The translations under genes were made by a program, and so were the position numbers. Positions 36,621 through 45,758 of a stretch of DNA of 64,000 bases are shown here, one piece after another (the stretch's first letter is position 1; every line of letters begins with the position of its first letter). The stretch spans positions 55,169 to 119,168 of the forward strand of contig NZ_CADIKL010000021.1 in NCBI RefSeq assembly GCF_902859945.1, given 5' to 3'. Origin of the DNA: Paraburkholderia caffeinitolerans. GTDB lineage: Bacteria > Pseudomonadota > Gammaproteobacteria > Burkholderiales > Burkholderiaceae. The notes below the pieces were generated by a model that had not been told where the DNA came from, did no database searches, and was given only the letters and a program-made list of their open reading frames with translations.

Positions 36621-36641
36621 CGGGCGGCTTGCAGCCGCCCG
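36621..36641 (+). terminator. Hairpin after phnX
   Basis: Perfect 9-bp stem CGGGCGGCT / AGCCGCCCG with a 3-nt loop followed by TTCG. It lies between the convergent phnX and asparaginase genes. Confidence 0.6.
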
Positions 36642-36684
36642 TTCGCGTCATCGAAGCGGATCATGCCCGATCAAACCGCGCCGC

Positions 36685-37803
36685 TCACCACGTCGCTGCG
36701 AACGCTTTCTGCACCTGCGCGGGCGAAGTAATCCCGTTGGCGATCAGCAATTGCGTGAGTACGCGCGCCTTCTGCGGATTCAAGTCGAGCGAGACGACGA
36801 AGCCGCTCGTGTCGTCGTTCACTTCGACATTGCGGTTCACGAATCCCGACCCTACGCGCGATGCGCGTACCACCACGATTCCTTGCTTCGCGGCGCGCTG
36901 GAGCGCCTCGATCGCCGGCTTCGAGGTGTTGCCGTCGCCCACGCCCGCCAGCACGATGCCCTTTGCCTTGTTGGCGATGGCGTTGTCGATCTGCACGCTA
37001 TCCATGTTCGCGTGCGCGTAGACGATCTCGACACGCGGCAGTTGCTCGCCCGAGGGCAGCGCGTATTTGTGGCTGTCGAACTGAACCGCGGGCGCGAGAA
37101 AGCGCACGCTTGCGGGATCGACGTAGCCGATCGGCCCGCTGTTCGGCGAAACGAAGGTTTGCACGCTCGTGGTGTTGGTCTTGGTGGTTGCGCGCGCCGA
37201 CTGGATCGTGTCGTTGAGCACTACCATCACGCCGCGCCCGCGCGCTGCGGGGCTGGCCGCCACTTCGACGGCTTCGTACAGATTGCTCGGGCCGTCGGCG
37301 CTGGTGGCCGTGGAGGGGCGCATGGAGCCCACCAGCACGACGGGCTTGTCGGTGCGCAGCACGTTGTCGAGGAAGAAGGCCGTTTCTTCGAGCGTGTCCG
37401 TGCCGTGCGTGATGACGACGGCGTCGGCTTCGTTGCGGTCGAAGATTTCCTGGATGCGGCGCGCGAGCGTGAACCAGACCTTGTCGTTCATGTCCTGCGA
37501 ACCGATGGACGCCACCTGCTCGGTGCTCAGGTGGGCGAGCTTCTCAATGCCGGGCACGGCCTGCACGAGCTGCTGCGCGCCCACCGCTCCCGCGTTGTAG
37601 GCGTTGGCCGCGCGTGTGTCCGCCTGGCCCGCGATCGTGCCGCCGGTGGCGAGCACGGCCACGCGCGGCAACGCAGCCGACGCGGTGGTGGACGTAGCGG
37701 GAGTGACGGTTTCGCCAGCGGCTAGAGCGATACTCGCGGGCAGGGCAGTGGCGGCAAGCACGAGTGCGACGGCAAGGCATTTTGCATGGATGGCGGTTTT
37801 CAT
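36685..37803 (-). CDS. ansB: Type II (periplasmic) L-asparaginase
   Basis: Hydrolyses asparagine to aspartate and ammonia in the periplasm. 372 residues with a signal peptide ending near ALAAG. Catalytic motifs: VLATGGTIAG (first Thr), THGTDTLEETA (second Thr, Asp, and Lys further on), GSMRPSTATSADGP. The ribosome site AAGGAAAAC directly precedes the ATG. The neighbouring phn genes suggest a nitrogen/phosphorus scavenging locality, but there is no operon link. Confidence 0.94.
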   Translation of the reverse strand: MKTAIHAKCLAVALVLAATALPASIALAAGETVTPATSTTASAALPRVAVLATGGTIAGQADTRAANAYNAGAVGAQQLVQAVPGIEKLAHLSTEQVASIGSQDMNDKVWFTLARRIQEIFDRNEADAVVITHGTDTLEETAFFLDNVLRTDKPVVLVGSMRPSTATSADGPSNLYEAVEVAASPAARGRGVMVVLNDTIQSARATTKTNTTSVQTFVSPNSGPIGYVDPASVRFLAPAVQFDSHKYALPSGEQLPRVEIVYAHANMDSVQIDNAIANKAKGIVLAGVGDGNTSKPAIEALQRAAKQGIVVVRASRVGSGFVNRNVEVNDDTSGFVVSLDLNPQKARVLTQLLIANGITSPAQVQKAFAATW

Positions 37804-38177
37804 GTTTTCCTTGGCGGTTAATAATCATTTTTAAACGGCGCTTCGGAAAATAATTATTCACCAATTGCAGATAAACTCAATCCTGCATTGCGGATTAATT
37901 GATTAGCGCCGCATATATGATGCACGCTGCATGTATATGCTAATTTATCCAATCGCGATTGCATCGGGTTTTGGCACAATTGTTTGCAGTATTTTTAGCA
38001 ATGAATCAATGAATTCAAAAACCGCGAGTCCGTGGTGACAATGCCCGTGTCACACGTTCAATAATTTAAAACGAAGATAATTGCCGGGCGCGGACCGGTA
38101 TTCGCTGCTTTTACGGCTTATTGCCCGCGTGCGCTACCATGAGCCCCCTCGATCCCCCCGCAGCATTTGTGCCATCC
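37804..38177. other. 374-bp AT-rich intergenic stretch before ynfA
   Basis: Clearly AT-richer than the surroundings. It should carry the ansB promoter (minus strand) and the ynfA promoter (plus strand). The imperfect inverted repeat at 37911-37940 (GCATATATGATGCA / TGCATGTATATGC) is a candidate regulator site. No gene is seen. Confidence 0.5.
37911..37940. promoter_or_regulatory. Imperfect inverted repeat upstream of ansB
   Basis: GCATATATGATGCA-CGC-TGCATGTATATGC, about 110-140 bp upstream of the ansB start, inside an AT-rich island. Regulator unknown. Confidence 0.35.
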
Positions 38178-38495
38178 ATGAAGACGTTTCTGCTGTTCGT
38201 TGCCACCGCGCTTGCCGAAATCGTCGGCTGCTATCTGCCGTATCGCTGGCTGCGCGAGGGCGCGAGCGCCTGGCTGCTCGTGCCGGCCGCCGTATCGCTT
38301 GCGCTGTTTGCGTGGCTGCTCACGCTGCATCCGAGCGCGGCGGGACGCACCTACGCCGCCTACGGCGGCGTGTACGTGTGCGTGGCGATGTTGTGGCTGT
38401 GGGGCGTGCAAGCCATCCGGCCGAGCGCGTGGGATTGCGCCGGGATGGCGCTTGCGCTGGCCGGCATGGCGCTCATTGCGTTTCAGCCGCGCTGA
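38178..38495 (+). CDS. ynfA: YnfA family small membrane protein
   Basis: 105 residues from the ATG at 38178, close to the usual 108; an earlier in-frame ATG at 38139 is possible but adds non-conserved residues. Four hydrophobic helices, with the family pattern AEIVGCYLPYRWLREG and AAYGGVYV. YnfA is an SMR-like family proposed to act as a drug efflux pump in some enterics. Confidence 0.92.
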   Translation: MKTFLLFVATALAEIVGCYLPYRWLREGASAWLLVPAAVSLALFAWLLTLHPSAAGRTYAAYGGVYVCVAMLWLWGVQAIRPSAWDCAGMALALAGMALIAFQPR

Positions 38496-38541
38496 ATCGG
38501 TATTCAGCTCGCAATCCGTTCACACCGGGCCCGGAGTCGCT

Positions 38542-38985
38542 TCAGGTGAGCGAGTTGACGCCCGGGAATTTCGCGCGGAATGCCGCTGGCATCGGCACGA
38601 CTTTCTTCGCCTCGTAGTCAAAGAAAACAAACCCCGACTTGGCCATTGCGATCAGTGCGCCGTCCGAGGGCCGCGTGATGCGGAAAATGATATCGCCGCC
38701 GTAGCGGTTGAAATCCATGATGCCGACCTCGAAGCACAACTGGTCGCGCGCATAGGCTTCGGCGCGATACATGGTGGCGAGGTCGGTGACGATGATGCTG
38801 ATGTGGGCGTCCTTCATGTCCTCGATGCCGGCATCGAAGAGAAAGCGCGCACGCGCCTCGGAAATCATCGAGATCATCGAGTCGTTCGCGAGGTGGTTGG
38901 CCGAATTGATGTCGGTGACGCGCACCGTGAGGTGGGTGGAGTAGTAAAACTGGTCTTCGGGGAAATGGAGCTCGATGCGGGCCAT
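38542..38985 (-). CDS. 4-hydroxybenzoyl-CoA-type thioesterase
   Basis: 147 residues from the Met at 38985. Hotdog fold with a typical N-terminal VRVTDINSANHLANDSMI, in which the Asp and His/Asn positions resemble 4HBT-I catalytic sites. The family includes YbgC and FcbC-like acyl-CoA thioesterases. It is about 580 bp downstream (minus direction) of the feruloyl/beta-oxidation cluster end but separated from it by a hypothetical gene. Confidence 0.85.
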   Translation of the reverse strand: MARIELHFPEDQFYYSTHLTVRVTDINSANHLANDSMISMISEARARFLFDAGIEDMKDAHISIIVTDLATMYRAEAYARDQLCFEVGIMDFNRYGGDIIFRITRPSDGALIAMAKSGFVFFDYEAKKVVPMPAAFRAKFPGVNSLT

Positions 38986-39109
38986 GGCGCAATGCGTTGA
39001 ATAGGGGAGTGGAGAGCACGGCGCCTGGCCGTCGGCCATGCGCAGCTTGTGCGCCGGCAAGCGCACTCCGCTATTTTATCGGTTCGCCAGGACGCGCATG
39101 CGCGCCAGC

Positions 39110-39418
39110 CTAGACGCGCGGCAGATCGTCCATCGATTTCTCGACGCTGCCGTCCGGGACTTCCATATCGATTCCGTCGATGCCGTTGGGGTGAGGAACC
39201 GCCTTGATCTTCGGCCCGAGGAACTTCATGCCGCCCAGCGTGAACACGGAATACACCACGGCGCCCGAGCGGAGGCCGTTCGCGACGTCGGCTACCTCGG
39301 AGATTTTGGGCGGCGAGAGCCAGTCATGGGAATGAGGGTCGATTGGCGCCCAGCGCACGTGCGTCACGCGGTCCGTTGAAGCGCTAATGCGCACGCCATC
39401 GACAGCATACGTAGCCAT
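39110..39418 (-). CDS. Conserved small hypothetical protein
   Basis: 102 residues, starting MATYAVDGVRISAST. Hydrophilic, likely soluble; no membrane segment or signal. No family recognised. A hairpin (39509-39540) separates it from the upstream SDR gene, so it may be its own unit. Confidence 0.65.
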   Translation of the reverse strand: MATYAVDGVRISASTDRVTHVRWAPIDPHSHDWLSPPKISEVADVANGLRSGAVVYSVFTLGGMKFLGPKIKAVPHPNGIDGIDMEVPDGSVEKSMDDLPRV

Positions 39419-39508
39419 GGTTGTCTCCTTCGCCAGCGGGATTCTTTATGCTAGTCCGTTCGGCAGTGGCTGGAAAGCGGCGCGAGAGCGAGGGCGTAAA
39501 ACGCGAGC

Positions 39509-39540
39509 CAGACTCAGGCGACGCGCGCCGCGTGAGTCTG
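39509..39540 (-). terminator. Hairpin downstream of the SDR gene
   Basis: 8-bp stem CAGACTCA / TGAGTCTG with further internal pairing; on the minus strand GTTTTAC follows a few bases later. Likely ends the beta-oxidation operon. Confidence 0.55.
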
Positions 39541-39565
39541 TCTCGCGTGCAGGCAAACCCCGGAT

Positions 39566-40390
39566 TTACTGCAGATTGCCGGCCACGGCGACGGTCTGCC
39601 CCGTGATGTAGTTCGACTCGGGCGAGCAGAACAGATACACGCCACCCGCGGCTTCCTCGGGCGTGCCGCCACGGCCCAGCGGGTTGCGCTGCGCGTGCGT
39701 TTTCAGCATTTCGGGGTTCAGGCCCACGCGGATGTCGCGCCCCTCGATCTTCACCGTCGCACCCGCCTTCGCGTCGGCGGAGGTCATGCGCGTATGGATC
39801 AGGCCGAACGCCACCGCGTTGACGTTGACATTGAAGCGGCCCCATTCGCGCGCGAGCGCGCGCGTCATGCCGATCACGCCGGCCTTCGCGGACGAGTAGT
39901 TCATCTGGCCCGCGTTACCGTTGAGCGCCGAAGTCGACGAGATATTGACGATCTTGCGATAGACTTCGCGGCCTTGCGCGACGTCCGCGGCGTGCAGCGC
40001 TTTGATGTGCGGATAGGCGGCGCGCAGGATGCGGAACGGCGCGGTCATATGGCAGTCGAGGATCGCATACCACTGCTCGTCGGTCATCTTCTGGATCACG
40101 TCGTCCCACGTGTAGCCCGCGTTGTTGACGAGGATGTCGATGCTCTTGAAGTTGCTCATCGCGGTGCCGATGAAACGCTCGGCGAAGTCGGGCGCGGACA
40201 CGTTGCCCACGCAGGCCACCGCTTCGGCGCCCATCTTCTTGAGTGCTTCGACCGTTTCGTGCGCGGGATCGGCGTCGAGATCGTTCACGACGATGCGCGC
40301 GCCTTCGCTCGCGAGTTTTTCCACGATTGCGCGGCCGATGCCACGACCCGAACCGGTGACGAGCGCCACCTTGCCGTCGAGTTTGCCCAT
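39566..40390 (-). CDS. SDR 3-hydroxyacyl-CoA dehydrogenase / FabG-like
   Basis: 274 residues. Cofactor loop TGSGRGIGRA at residues 12-21, NNAG, SST-x-x-x-N-Y-S-S-A-K catalytic Ser/Tyr/Lys. As the only dehydrogenase in this beta-oxidation operon, it most likely oxidises the 3-hydroxyacyl-CoA formed by the MaoC pair (inference). An insertion (HALDAADVAQGREVYRK region, about residues 128-147) is longer than in FabG. Operon partners follow upstream with gaps of 13-42 bp. Confidence 0.9.
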   Translation of the reverse strand: MGKLDGKVALVTGSGRGIGRAIVEKLASEGARIVVNDLDADPAHETVEALKKMGAEAVACVGNVSAPDFAERFIGTAMSNFKSIDILVNNAGYTWDDVIQKMTDEQWYAILDCHMTAPFRILRAAYPHIKALHAADVAQGREVYRKIVNISSTSALNGNAGQMNYSSAKAGVIGMTRALAREWGRFNVNVNAVAFGLIHTRMTSADAKAGATVKIEGRDIRVGLNPEMLKTHAQRNPLGRGGTPEEAAGGVYLFCSPESNYITGQTVAVAGNLQ

Positions 40391-40423
40391 GTCTGTTCTC
40401 CTGATGATGCTGACGTAATGCGA

Positions 40424-40843
40424 TTATTGAAGGGCGATCACGGCGTCGCCGACGACGCGCGGTTCGCCATACTGGTTGGCGGTCTGGATTTCGACGCGCA
40501 GGCGTTTCTCACCGGCGGCTTCGAACTTCTCGACCACCCGTCCCGTGCAGGCAATGCGGTGACCCAGGTGAGTAATACCGACGAAGCGCACGCCGAACTG
40601 GCGCAACTGGCGCTGATCGACCCACTGTGTGAGCAGGCGGCCGAGCCAGGCCATCGAGAGCATGCCGTGCGCGAACACGTCGGGCATACCGGCGCGGCGT
40701 GCGTAGTCGATGTCGATATGCACGGCGTTGTGGTCGCCCGATGCGCCCGCGAACAGCGCCAGCATTTTGCGGTCGACCGGCGGCAGTTCGAGCGGCGGCA
40801 GCGCGTCGCCTACCTGGATTGCGTCATAGTTGAGGTTGCTCAT
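40424..40843 (-). CDS. MaoC-type (R)-hydratase subunit, catalytic
   Basis: 139 residues. The hydratase-2 motif is present with catalytic Asp and His: GASGDHNAVHIDIDYA (about residues 33-48). It is encoded 13 bp from a second MaoC/FAS1-like gene that lacks these residues, so the two probably form a heteromeric enoyl-CoA hydratase, with this one providing the active site (comparison with ChsH1/ChsH2-type enzymes is family knowledge). Confidence 0.88.
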   Translation of the reverse strand: MSNLNYDAIQVGDALPPLELPPVDRKMLALFAGASGDHNAVHIDIDYARRAGMPDVFAHGMLSMAWLGRLLTQWVDQRQLRQFGVRFVGITHLGHRIACTGRVVEKFEAAGEKRLRVEIQTANQYGEPRVVGDAVIALQ

Positions 40844-40856
40844 GCGTTGGCTTCCT

Positions 40857-41297
40857 TTAACCGTTGCGTTGCACGATCACGCTGCGCAGATCGGCCACGT
40901 GCTCGCCGCTCTGGTTCGTCACGCGCGTCTCGCGCGCCACGAACTCCAGCAGGCCGCCTTTCTTGTCATAGATGTCCGCAATGCGCGACTCGAACAGCAG
41001 CACGTCACCGGCGTAGGCAAGCCGGTGATATGTGAAGTTCTGCTCGCCGTGCAGAATGCGCGGCAGCTCGATGCCGATCTCGTCGCGCCATGACGCGTCT
41101 GGCTGCTCGAATTCGAGCGAGAACAGGAACGTGGGCGGCAGCGGCAGGCCGGGGTGGCCGGCGTCGCGCGCGGCCGATTCGTCGAAGTAGACCGGATTCG
41201 TTTCGCCAATCGCCTTGGCGAAGAAGCGCAGGCGGCCCGCTTCGGCCACCGCGCGAAACGCCGGCAACTGCTTGCCGATGAACTGCTTGTCGATCAT
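40857..41297 (-). CDS. FAS1-like dehydratase (MaoC N-terminal type), probably non-catalytic subunit
   Basis: 146 residues of the MaoC-like N-terminal dehydratase family (FAS1_DH). At the position of the hydratase motif it reads IGETNPVYFDESAA: Asp is replaced by Glu and His by Tyr, so the catalytic dyad is missing. It pairs with the adjacent catalytic MaoC gene (13-bp gap). Operon member. Confidence 0.87.
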   Translation of the reverse strand: MIDKQFIGKQLPAFRAVAEAGRLRFFAKAIGETNPVYFDESAARDAGHPGLPLPPTFLFSLEFEQPDASWRDEIGIELPRILHGEQNFTYHRLAYAGDVLLFESRIADIYDKKGGLLEFVARETRVTNQSGEHVADLRSVIVQRNG

Positions 41298-41333
41298 GTC
41301 GGTTGCTCCATGGTTTCTCAGTGAGCGGCCCGT

Positions 41334-42521
41334 TCAGGCCGACTTGTAAACCGTCACCACGCAGGCGCCGCCGAGACCGACGTTGTGCGCGAGCGCGACC
41401 TTCGCGCCTTCCACCTGGCGATCCTGCGCCGCGCCGCGTAGTTGCTGCGTGAGCTCGTAGCACTGCGCGAGACCAGTCGCGCCGAGCGGGTGGCCCTTCG
41501 AAAGCAGGCCGCCCGAGGGGTTCACGACCCACTTGCCGCCGTAGGTGTTGTCGCCGTCGTTGACGAGCTTTTCGGCTTCGCCTTCGGCGCACAGCCCCAG
41601 CGCTTCATAGGTGAGCAGTTCGTTCTGCGCGAAGCAGTCATGCAGTTCGATCACGTCGATGTCCTGAGGGCCTACGCCGGCTTGCTCATACGCGCTCTTC
41701 GCGGCAGCCTGGGCCATATCGAAGCCCACCACCCGGATCATGTCCTTCGCGTCATAGGTGCTCGGCAGGTCGGTGGTGAGCGCCTGGCCGGCGATCACAA
41801 CGTCGGTGCGCAGGCCACGTTTTTTCGCGAATTCTTCGGAGACGATCAGCGCCGCCGCCGCGCCGCAGGTGGGCGGGCAGGCCATCAGGCGCGTGAGGAC
41901 GCCTTCCCACAGCATCGGCGCGGCCATCACGTCTTCGGTCGTGACGACGTTGCGGAACACGGCGAGCGGGTTGCGCGCGGCATGACGGCTCGCCTTCGCG
42001 CGGATGCTGGCGAAGGTCTCGAGCTTCGTGCCGTACTTCTTCATGTGAGCCATGCCGGCCCCGGCGAACTGCCGAATCGCGTTGCTGAGGCCTTCGGGGC
42101 GGCCGACGAGTTCGTCGGTCATGTCGAGCGCGCGTTCGAGCGCGCTGGCGCGGTCCGACCACACCGACTTCAGCGCGCCCGGTCCCATGTACTCGAAGCC
42201 CACGGCGAGGGCGCACTCCACCGCGCCGCTCGCGACGGCCTGGCGTGCGAGGAACAGCGCCGACGAACCGGTCGCGCAGTTGTTGTTCACGTTGATGACG
42301 GGGATGCCGGTCATGCCCACGTGATAGAGCGCCTTCTGGCCGCTGGTCGAATCGCCGTAGACGTAGCCCGCGTAGGCCTGCTGGACGTCGTCGTAGTTCA
42401 GTCCCGCGTCGGCCAGCGCCTGGCGGATCGCCGTGGCGCCCATCACGTCATAGGTATCGCTCGTGCCCGGTTTCTTGAACGGAATCATGCCGACGCCGGC
42501 GACGAATGCATTGCGTGTCAT
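41334..42521 (-). CDS. SCP-x / lipid-transfer-protein type thiolase
   Basis: 395 residues. Nucleophile Cys82 in NVNNNCATGSSAL, catalytic His in LSKGHPLGATG, and a C-terminal CVVTVYK. The sequence has the non-degradative branch look of SCPx/lipid-transfer thiolases, which in other organisms cleave 2-methyl-branched 3-ketoacyl-CoAs to propionyl-CoA. Substrate assignment is inference. Start with ATTCAGGAGTACTGAA upstream. Confidence 0.9.
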   Translation of the reverse strand: MTRNAFVAGVGMIPFKKPGTSDTYDVMGATAIRQALADAGLNYDDVQQAYAGYVYGDSTSGQKALYHVGMTGIPVINVNNNCATGSSALFLARQAVASGAVECALAVGFEYMGPGALKSVWSDRASALERALDMTDELVGRPEGLSNAIRQFAGAGMAHMKKYGTKLETFASIRAKASRHAARNPLAVFRNVVTTEDVMAAPMLWEGVLTRLMACPPTCGAAAALIVSEEFAKKRGLRTDVVIAGQALTTDLPSTYDAKDMIRVVGFDMAQAAAKSAYEQAGVGPQDIDVIELHDCFAQNELLTYEALGLCAEGEAEKLVNDGDNTYGGKWVVNPSGGLLSKGHPLGATGLAQCYELTQQLRGAAQDRQVEGAKVALAHNVGLGGACVVTVYKSA

Positions 42522-42551
42522 TTCAGTACTCCTGAATCAATGGATGTTTTT

Positions 42552-43691
42552 TTAAAGCTTGCGGGAGATGAGATCGCGCATCACTTCACTCGTGCCGCCG
42601 TAAATGCGCGTGACGCGCGAGTCGGCAAAGGCGCGGGCCACCGGATATTCGAGCATGTAGCCATAGCCGCCGTGGAGCTGAACCATCTCGTCGAGCGCGC
42701 GGCCGAGCGACTCGGTGGCGAAGAGCTTGACCACGGCCGCTTCTTCGAGCGTGAGGCGGCGGCTCACGTGCTCGGACAGATAGTGATCCACCATCAGGCG
42801 CACGGCGATCGTCTGGGCCTTGATGTCGGCAAGTTTGAACTTGGTGTTCTGAAAGTCCCACACGGTCTGGTTGAATGCCTTGCGGTCCTTCACGTAGTTC
42901 AGCGTGTGCTCGAGGCAAGCCTCCAGCTTGGCTGCCGCGCCCACCGCGATCGACAGGCGTTCTTGCGGCAATTCGGCCATCAGGTAAGCGAAACCCTTGC
43001 CTTCCTCGCCCAGGCGGTTGGCAACCGGCACGCGCACGTCGTCGAAGAAGAGTTCGGCGGTGTCGCCGGCGTGCTGGCCCACTTTGTCGAGCTTGCGGCC
43101 ACGGCGGAAGCCCGCGCGATCGGCTTCGACCACGACGAGGCTCACGCCTTTCGAGCCGGCGGCCGGATCGGTCTTGCAGATCACGATGATGAGGTCGGCG
43201 TTCAGGCCGTTGCTGATGAAGGTCTTGCTGCCGTTGATGACGTACTCGTCGCCGTCGCGGATCGCAGTGGTGCGCACAGCCTTCAGGTCGCTGCCCGTGC
43301 CGGGCTCGGTCATCGCGATCGCGAGGATGTACTCGCCCGAGCAGACCTTCGGCAGCCAGCGCTGCTTCTGCTCTTCCGAACCGATGCGGGCGATGTAGGG
43401 GGCGATGATGTCCGAGTGAACCGAGAAGCCGAGGCCGCTCACGCCCGAGCGATTGACCTCTTCGTTGAACACGGCTGCGTGACCGAAATCCCCGCCGCCG
43501 CCGCCGTATTCGGTGGGCAGCGTGAGGCACAGCAGACCTTCGCGGCCCGCCTTCAGCCAGGTTTCGCGGTCCACCTTGCCGGCTTTGTCCCATTCGGCCT
43601 GTTTCGGCAGGCACTCCTTTTCCAGGAAGCGGCGCGCGGTGGTGCGCAGCATTTCGTGGTCGTCGCGGAAGAAGGTGCGATTGATTTGCAT
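42552..43691 (-). CDS. Acyl-CoA dehydrogenase
   Basis: 379 residues, full-length. The N-terminal alpha, middle beta (AIAMTEPGTGSDL, YVINGSKTFISNG) and C-terminal alpha domains are all present. The C-terminus reads IYGGTSEVM rather than IYEGTS, the pattern of isovaleryl/long-chain-type enzymes, whose catalytic Glu lies elsewhere. It directly follows the CoA ligase (42 bp). Confidence 0.93.
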   Translation of the reverse strand: MQINRTFFRDDHEMLRTTARRFLEKECLPKQAEWDKAGKVDRETWLKAGREGLLCLTLPTEYGGGGGDFGHAAVFNEEVNRSGVSGLGFSVHSDIIAPYIARIGSEEQKQRWLPKVCSGEYILAIAMTEPGTGSDLKAVRTTAIRDGDEYVINGSKTFISNGLNADLIIVICKTDPAAGSKGVSLVVVEADRAGFRRGRKLDKVGQHAGDTAELFFDDVRVPVANRLGEEGKGFAYLMAELPQERLSIAVGAAAKLEACLEHTLNYVKDRKAFNQTVWDFQNTKFKLADIKAQTIAVRLMVDHYLSEHVSRRLTLEEAAVVKLFATESLGRALDEMVQLHGGYGYMLEYPVARAFADSRVTRIYGGTSEVMRDLISRKL

Positions 43692-43733
43692 TTTGGTTGT
43701 CCTAATCTTTAGCGTTGGATTCGAAGCGCTGAT

Positions 43734-45614
43734 TCAACGTGCTCGCGCGATGTGTTCCGCGGGTTCGGGGACGTAGAGCTCGTCGATCAGATGGGCGCGG
43801 CGCGCGCGCGTGACAGCCTGGTTGACGTAGCCTTTCTCGGCAATCTCGTTGGCGTCCATCGAGGGTGGCTCGGCCATCAGCATGAGGCGCTCGACGGCAA
43901 GGCTCGCGCCTTGCGCGCCCTGGCGGCGCAACCGCTCGCCCAATTCCGCGACAACGCGCGGATGTTGCACGAGCGCCTCGGCGTCCAGCCCCTCGAGCTC
44001 CGGCGCGAGACGCCTGCAGGCCGCCACGTTGGGCCACGCGAGGGCCGCCAGGTAGTCGTGGTCGTGACCGCAAATCACGGCGTCGGTGAGCAGCGGGGCG
44101 CAACGATCGAGCAACGCGAGCCGTACGGCGCCCGTGCGGACCCACGTGCCGTTGGTGAGCTTGAAATCTTCCACCACGCGGCCCGCGAACAGCAGGCCCT
44201 TCGAAGGATCCTCGGGGTCGGCAAGCCGCACGGCATCGCCAATCCGGAAGAAGCCTTCTTCGTCGAATGCGGCTGCAGTTAGTTCGGGCTGCTTGATATA
44301 GCCGCCAAAAACGTTGGCGCCGCGCATGCGGATCTCGTAGCGGCCGTCGCCGCCTTCAAGGGGCAATAGCTTCACCTCCGAGCCTGGCGCTGGCGTGCCG
44401 ATGTTGCCGACCGTCTCGGCGGGCCAGCCGCAGTACGTCCCCATGCCGGACGTTTCCGTGCAGGCGAGGCCGGTGGTAAAGGTAATGCGCTCCCCGGTGG
44501 TTTTCTGGGCTACGCGCTGGATGCGCTGCCAGACATCGGTGGGCAGGCTCGCGCCGCCGTAGCCGAAGAAGTGGACTTTCGAGAACAGATTGGCCGCGAG
44601 CGCGTCGTCACGTTCGAGCTCGTTCGCGAGCACAGTCCACGCGGACGGCACAGTCGTGAAGATGGTGGGCGCCACCTCGCGCAGATTGCGCACGGTCCTC
44701 TCAACGAGGCCGGGCAGCGGGCGTCCGTCGTCGATGAAATGGGTCGCGCCGAACTGGATCGAGCGGCCGAAATTGAGCACGCCGCCAAGGCCGTGGTGCC
44801 ACGGCAGCCAGTCGAGAAACACGGGTTCGAGTTCGCGCAGGAAGGCGAGGTTGTCGGCAAAGTAAGCGGCGACAGCCTTGAAGTTGCCATAGGTGAGGTT
44901 CACACCCTTCGGCATGCCGGTGGAGCCGGATGTGAAGAGCACACGCGCCGTTGCGTCGCGCGAGATGGCCGCATGCGCGGCGGCGACGGCGGCCGCGCGC
45001 GCGGGCGTCAGTTCGGTTGCGGCGAGCGTGGCCCAATCGGTCTGTCCCGCACGCACGTTGCGCACGGCGATCACTGCGGCGCCGGTGTGCTCGAGGGCGG
45101 CGAGCGCGCGTTCGAGGGTGGTGCCGTCCTGCACGAAGAGCGCGGCCGGCGGCACCATGTCGATCACGCCGTTCAGGCGCGCAAAGTCCTTGCTGAGCGT
45201 CGAGTAGGCCGGCGAAACCGGCGCTGTCGGGATGCCAACGTACTCGGCCGCGAGCAGCACCACGGCCTGCTCGATCGAGTTGCCCGACAGCAGCGTCAGC
45301 GGGCGCGCCTGGCCGAGGCCCATTTCGAGCAGCGCGGCGCCGACGGCGCGCACCTGCTGCCACAAGTCGCGCCAACTGAGGCGGCGCCACTCGCCGGTGC
45401 TGTCGCGCTCAGCGAAGGCTGTCGTGTCGCCGCGCACGGCGGCCCAGTCTTCGATGAAGTCGGCAAAGCTGGTCTGGGTAATGGCGGGCGGCGGGTTGGC
45501 CGAACGGAGGATCAGACTGCCGTCGCTGCGACGTTCGACGAGGATTTGCCGCGAGGGTAGCCGGACCGGGCGGAATGCAGCCGCCGGGGCAGAACTGGGC
45601 GTGAGCGTAGTCAT
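43734..45614 (-). CDS. Feruloyl-CoA synthase-type acyl/aryl-CoA ligase
   Basis: 626 residues, with the Fcs-like N-terminus (ILVERRSDGSLILRSANPP). P-loop LFTSGSTGMPKG, CTETSGMGTYCG, and RIGDAV/RVVEDFKLTNGTWVR near the C-terminal subdomain. The Fcs clade activates hydroxycinnamic acids, but this one is at the head of a complete beta-oxidation operon, not beside an enoyl-CoA hydratase-aldolase, so a substrate other than ferulate is possible. The 17-bp motif is centred 115 bp upstream. Confidence 0.87.
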   Translation of the reverse strand: MTTLTPSSAPAAAFRPVRLPSRQILVERRSDGSLILRSANPPPAITQTSFADFIEDWAAVRGDTTAFAERDSTGEWRRLSWRDLWQQVRAVGAALLEMGLGQARPLTLLSGNSIEQAVVLLAAEYVGIPTAPVSPAYSTLSKDFARLNGVIDMVPPAALFVQDGTTLERALAALEHTGAAVIAVRNVRAGQTDWATLAATELTPARAAAVAAAHAAISRDATARVLFTSGSTGMPKGVNLTYGNFKAVAAYFADNLAFLRELEPVFLDWLPWHHGLGGVLNFGRSIQFGATHFIDDGRPLPGLVERTVRNLREVAPTIFTTVPSAWTVLANELERDDALAANLFSKVHFFGYGGASLPTDVWQRIQRVAQKTTGERITFTTGLACTETSGMGTYCGWPAETVGNIGTPAPGSEVKLLPLEGGDGRYEIRMRGANVFGGYIKQPELTAAAFDEEGFFRIGDAVRLADPEDPSKGLLFAGRVVEDFKLTNGTWVRTGAVRLALLDRCAPLLTDAVICGHDHDYLAALAWPNVAACRRLAPELEGLDAEALVQHPRVVAELGERLRRQGAQGASLAVERLMLMAEPPSMDANEIAEKGYVNQAVTRARRAHLIDELYVPEPAEHIARAR

Positions 45615-45720
45615 TACGCCGTGTCTCCTGTGACGTTTTTTTGGCTGTCCCGGGTTTGTGCCGCCAAGGCGATGCGCAAACCCCTGATACAGAGAATATC
45701 GGCCCCGGCACCGGGTCGAA

Positions 45721-45737
45721 CCACCCGCGACGGGTAG
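45721..45737. promoter_or_regulatory. 17-bp palindrome copy 1 (upstream of the CoA ligase operon)
   Basis: On the minus strand CTACCCGTCGCGGGTGG. It matches the consensus CYACCCGNNNYGGGTRG shared by the other copies at 49399, 49471 (degenerate), 53799 and 59293. Centre at 45729, 115 bp from the start of the ligase gene. Confidence 0.65.
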
Positions 45738-45758
45738 CGAGGAGGGGACAGGGGGAGA

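Noticed and set aside
38491..38508. GCTGAAT/ATTCAGC hairpin at the ynfA stop
   Set aside because: Short stem, no T-tract, and it overlaps the stop codon; only a weak terminator candidate.
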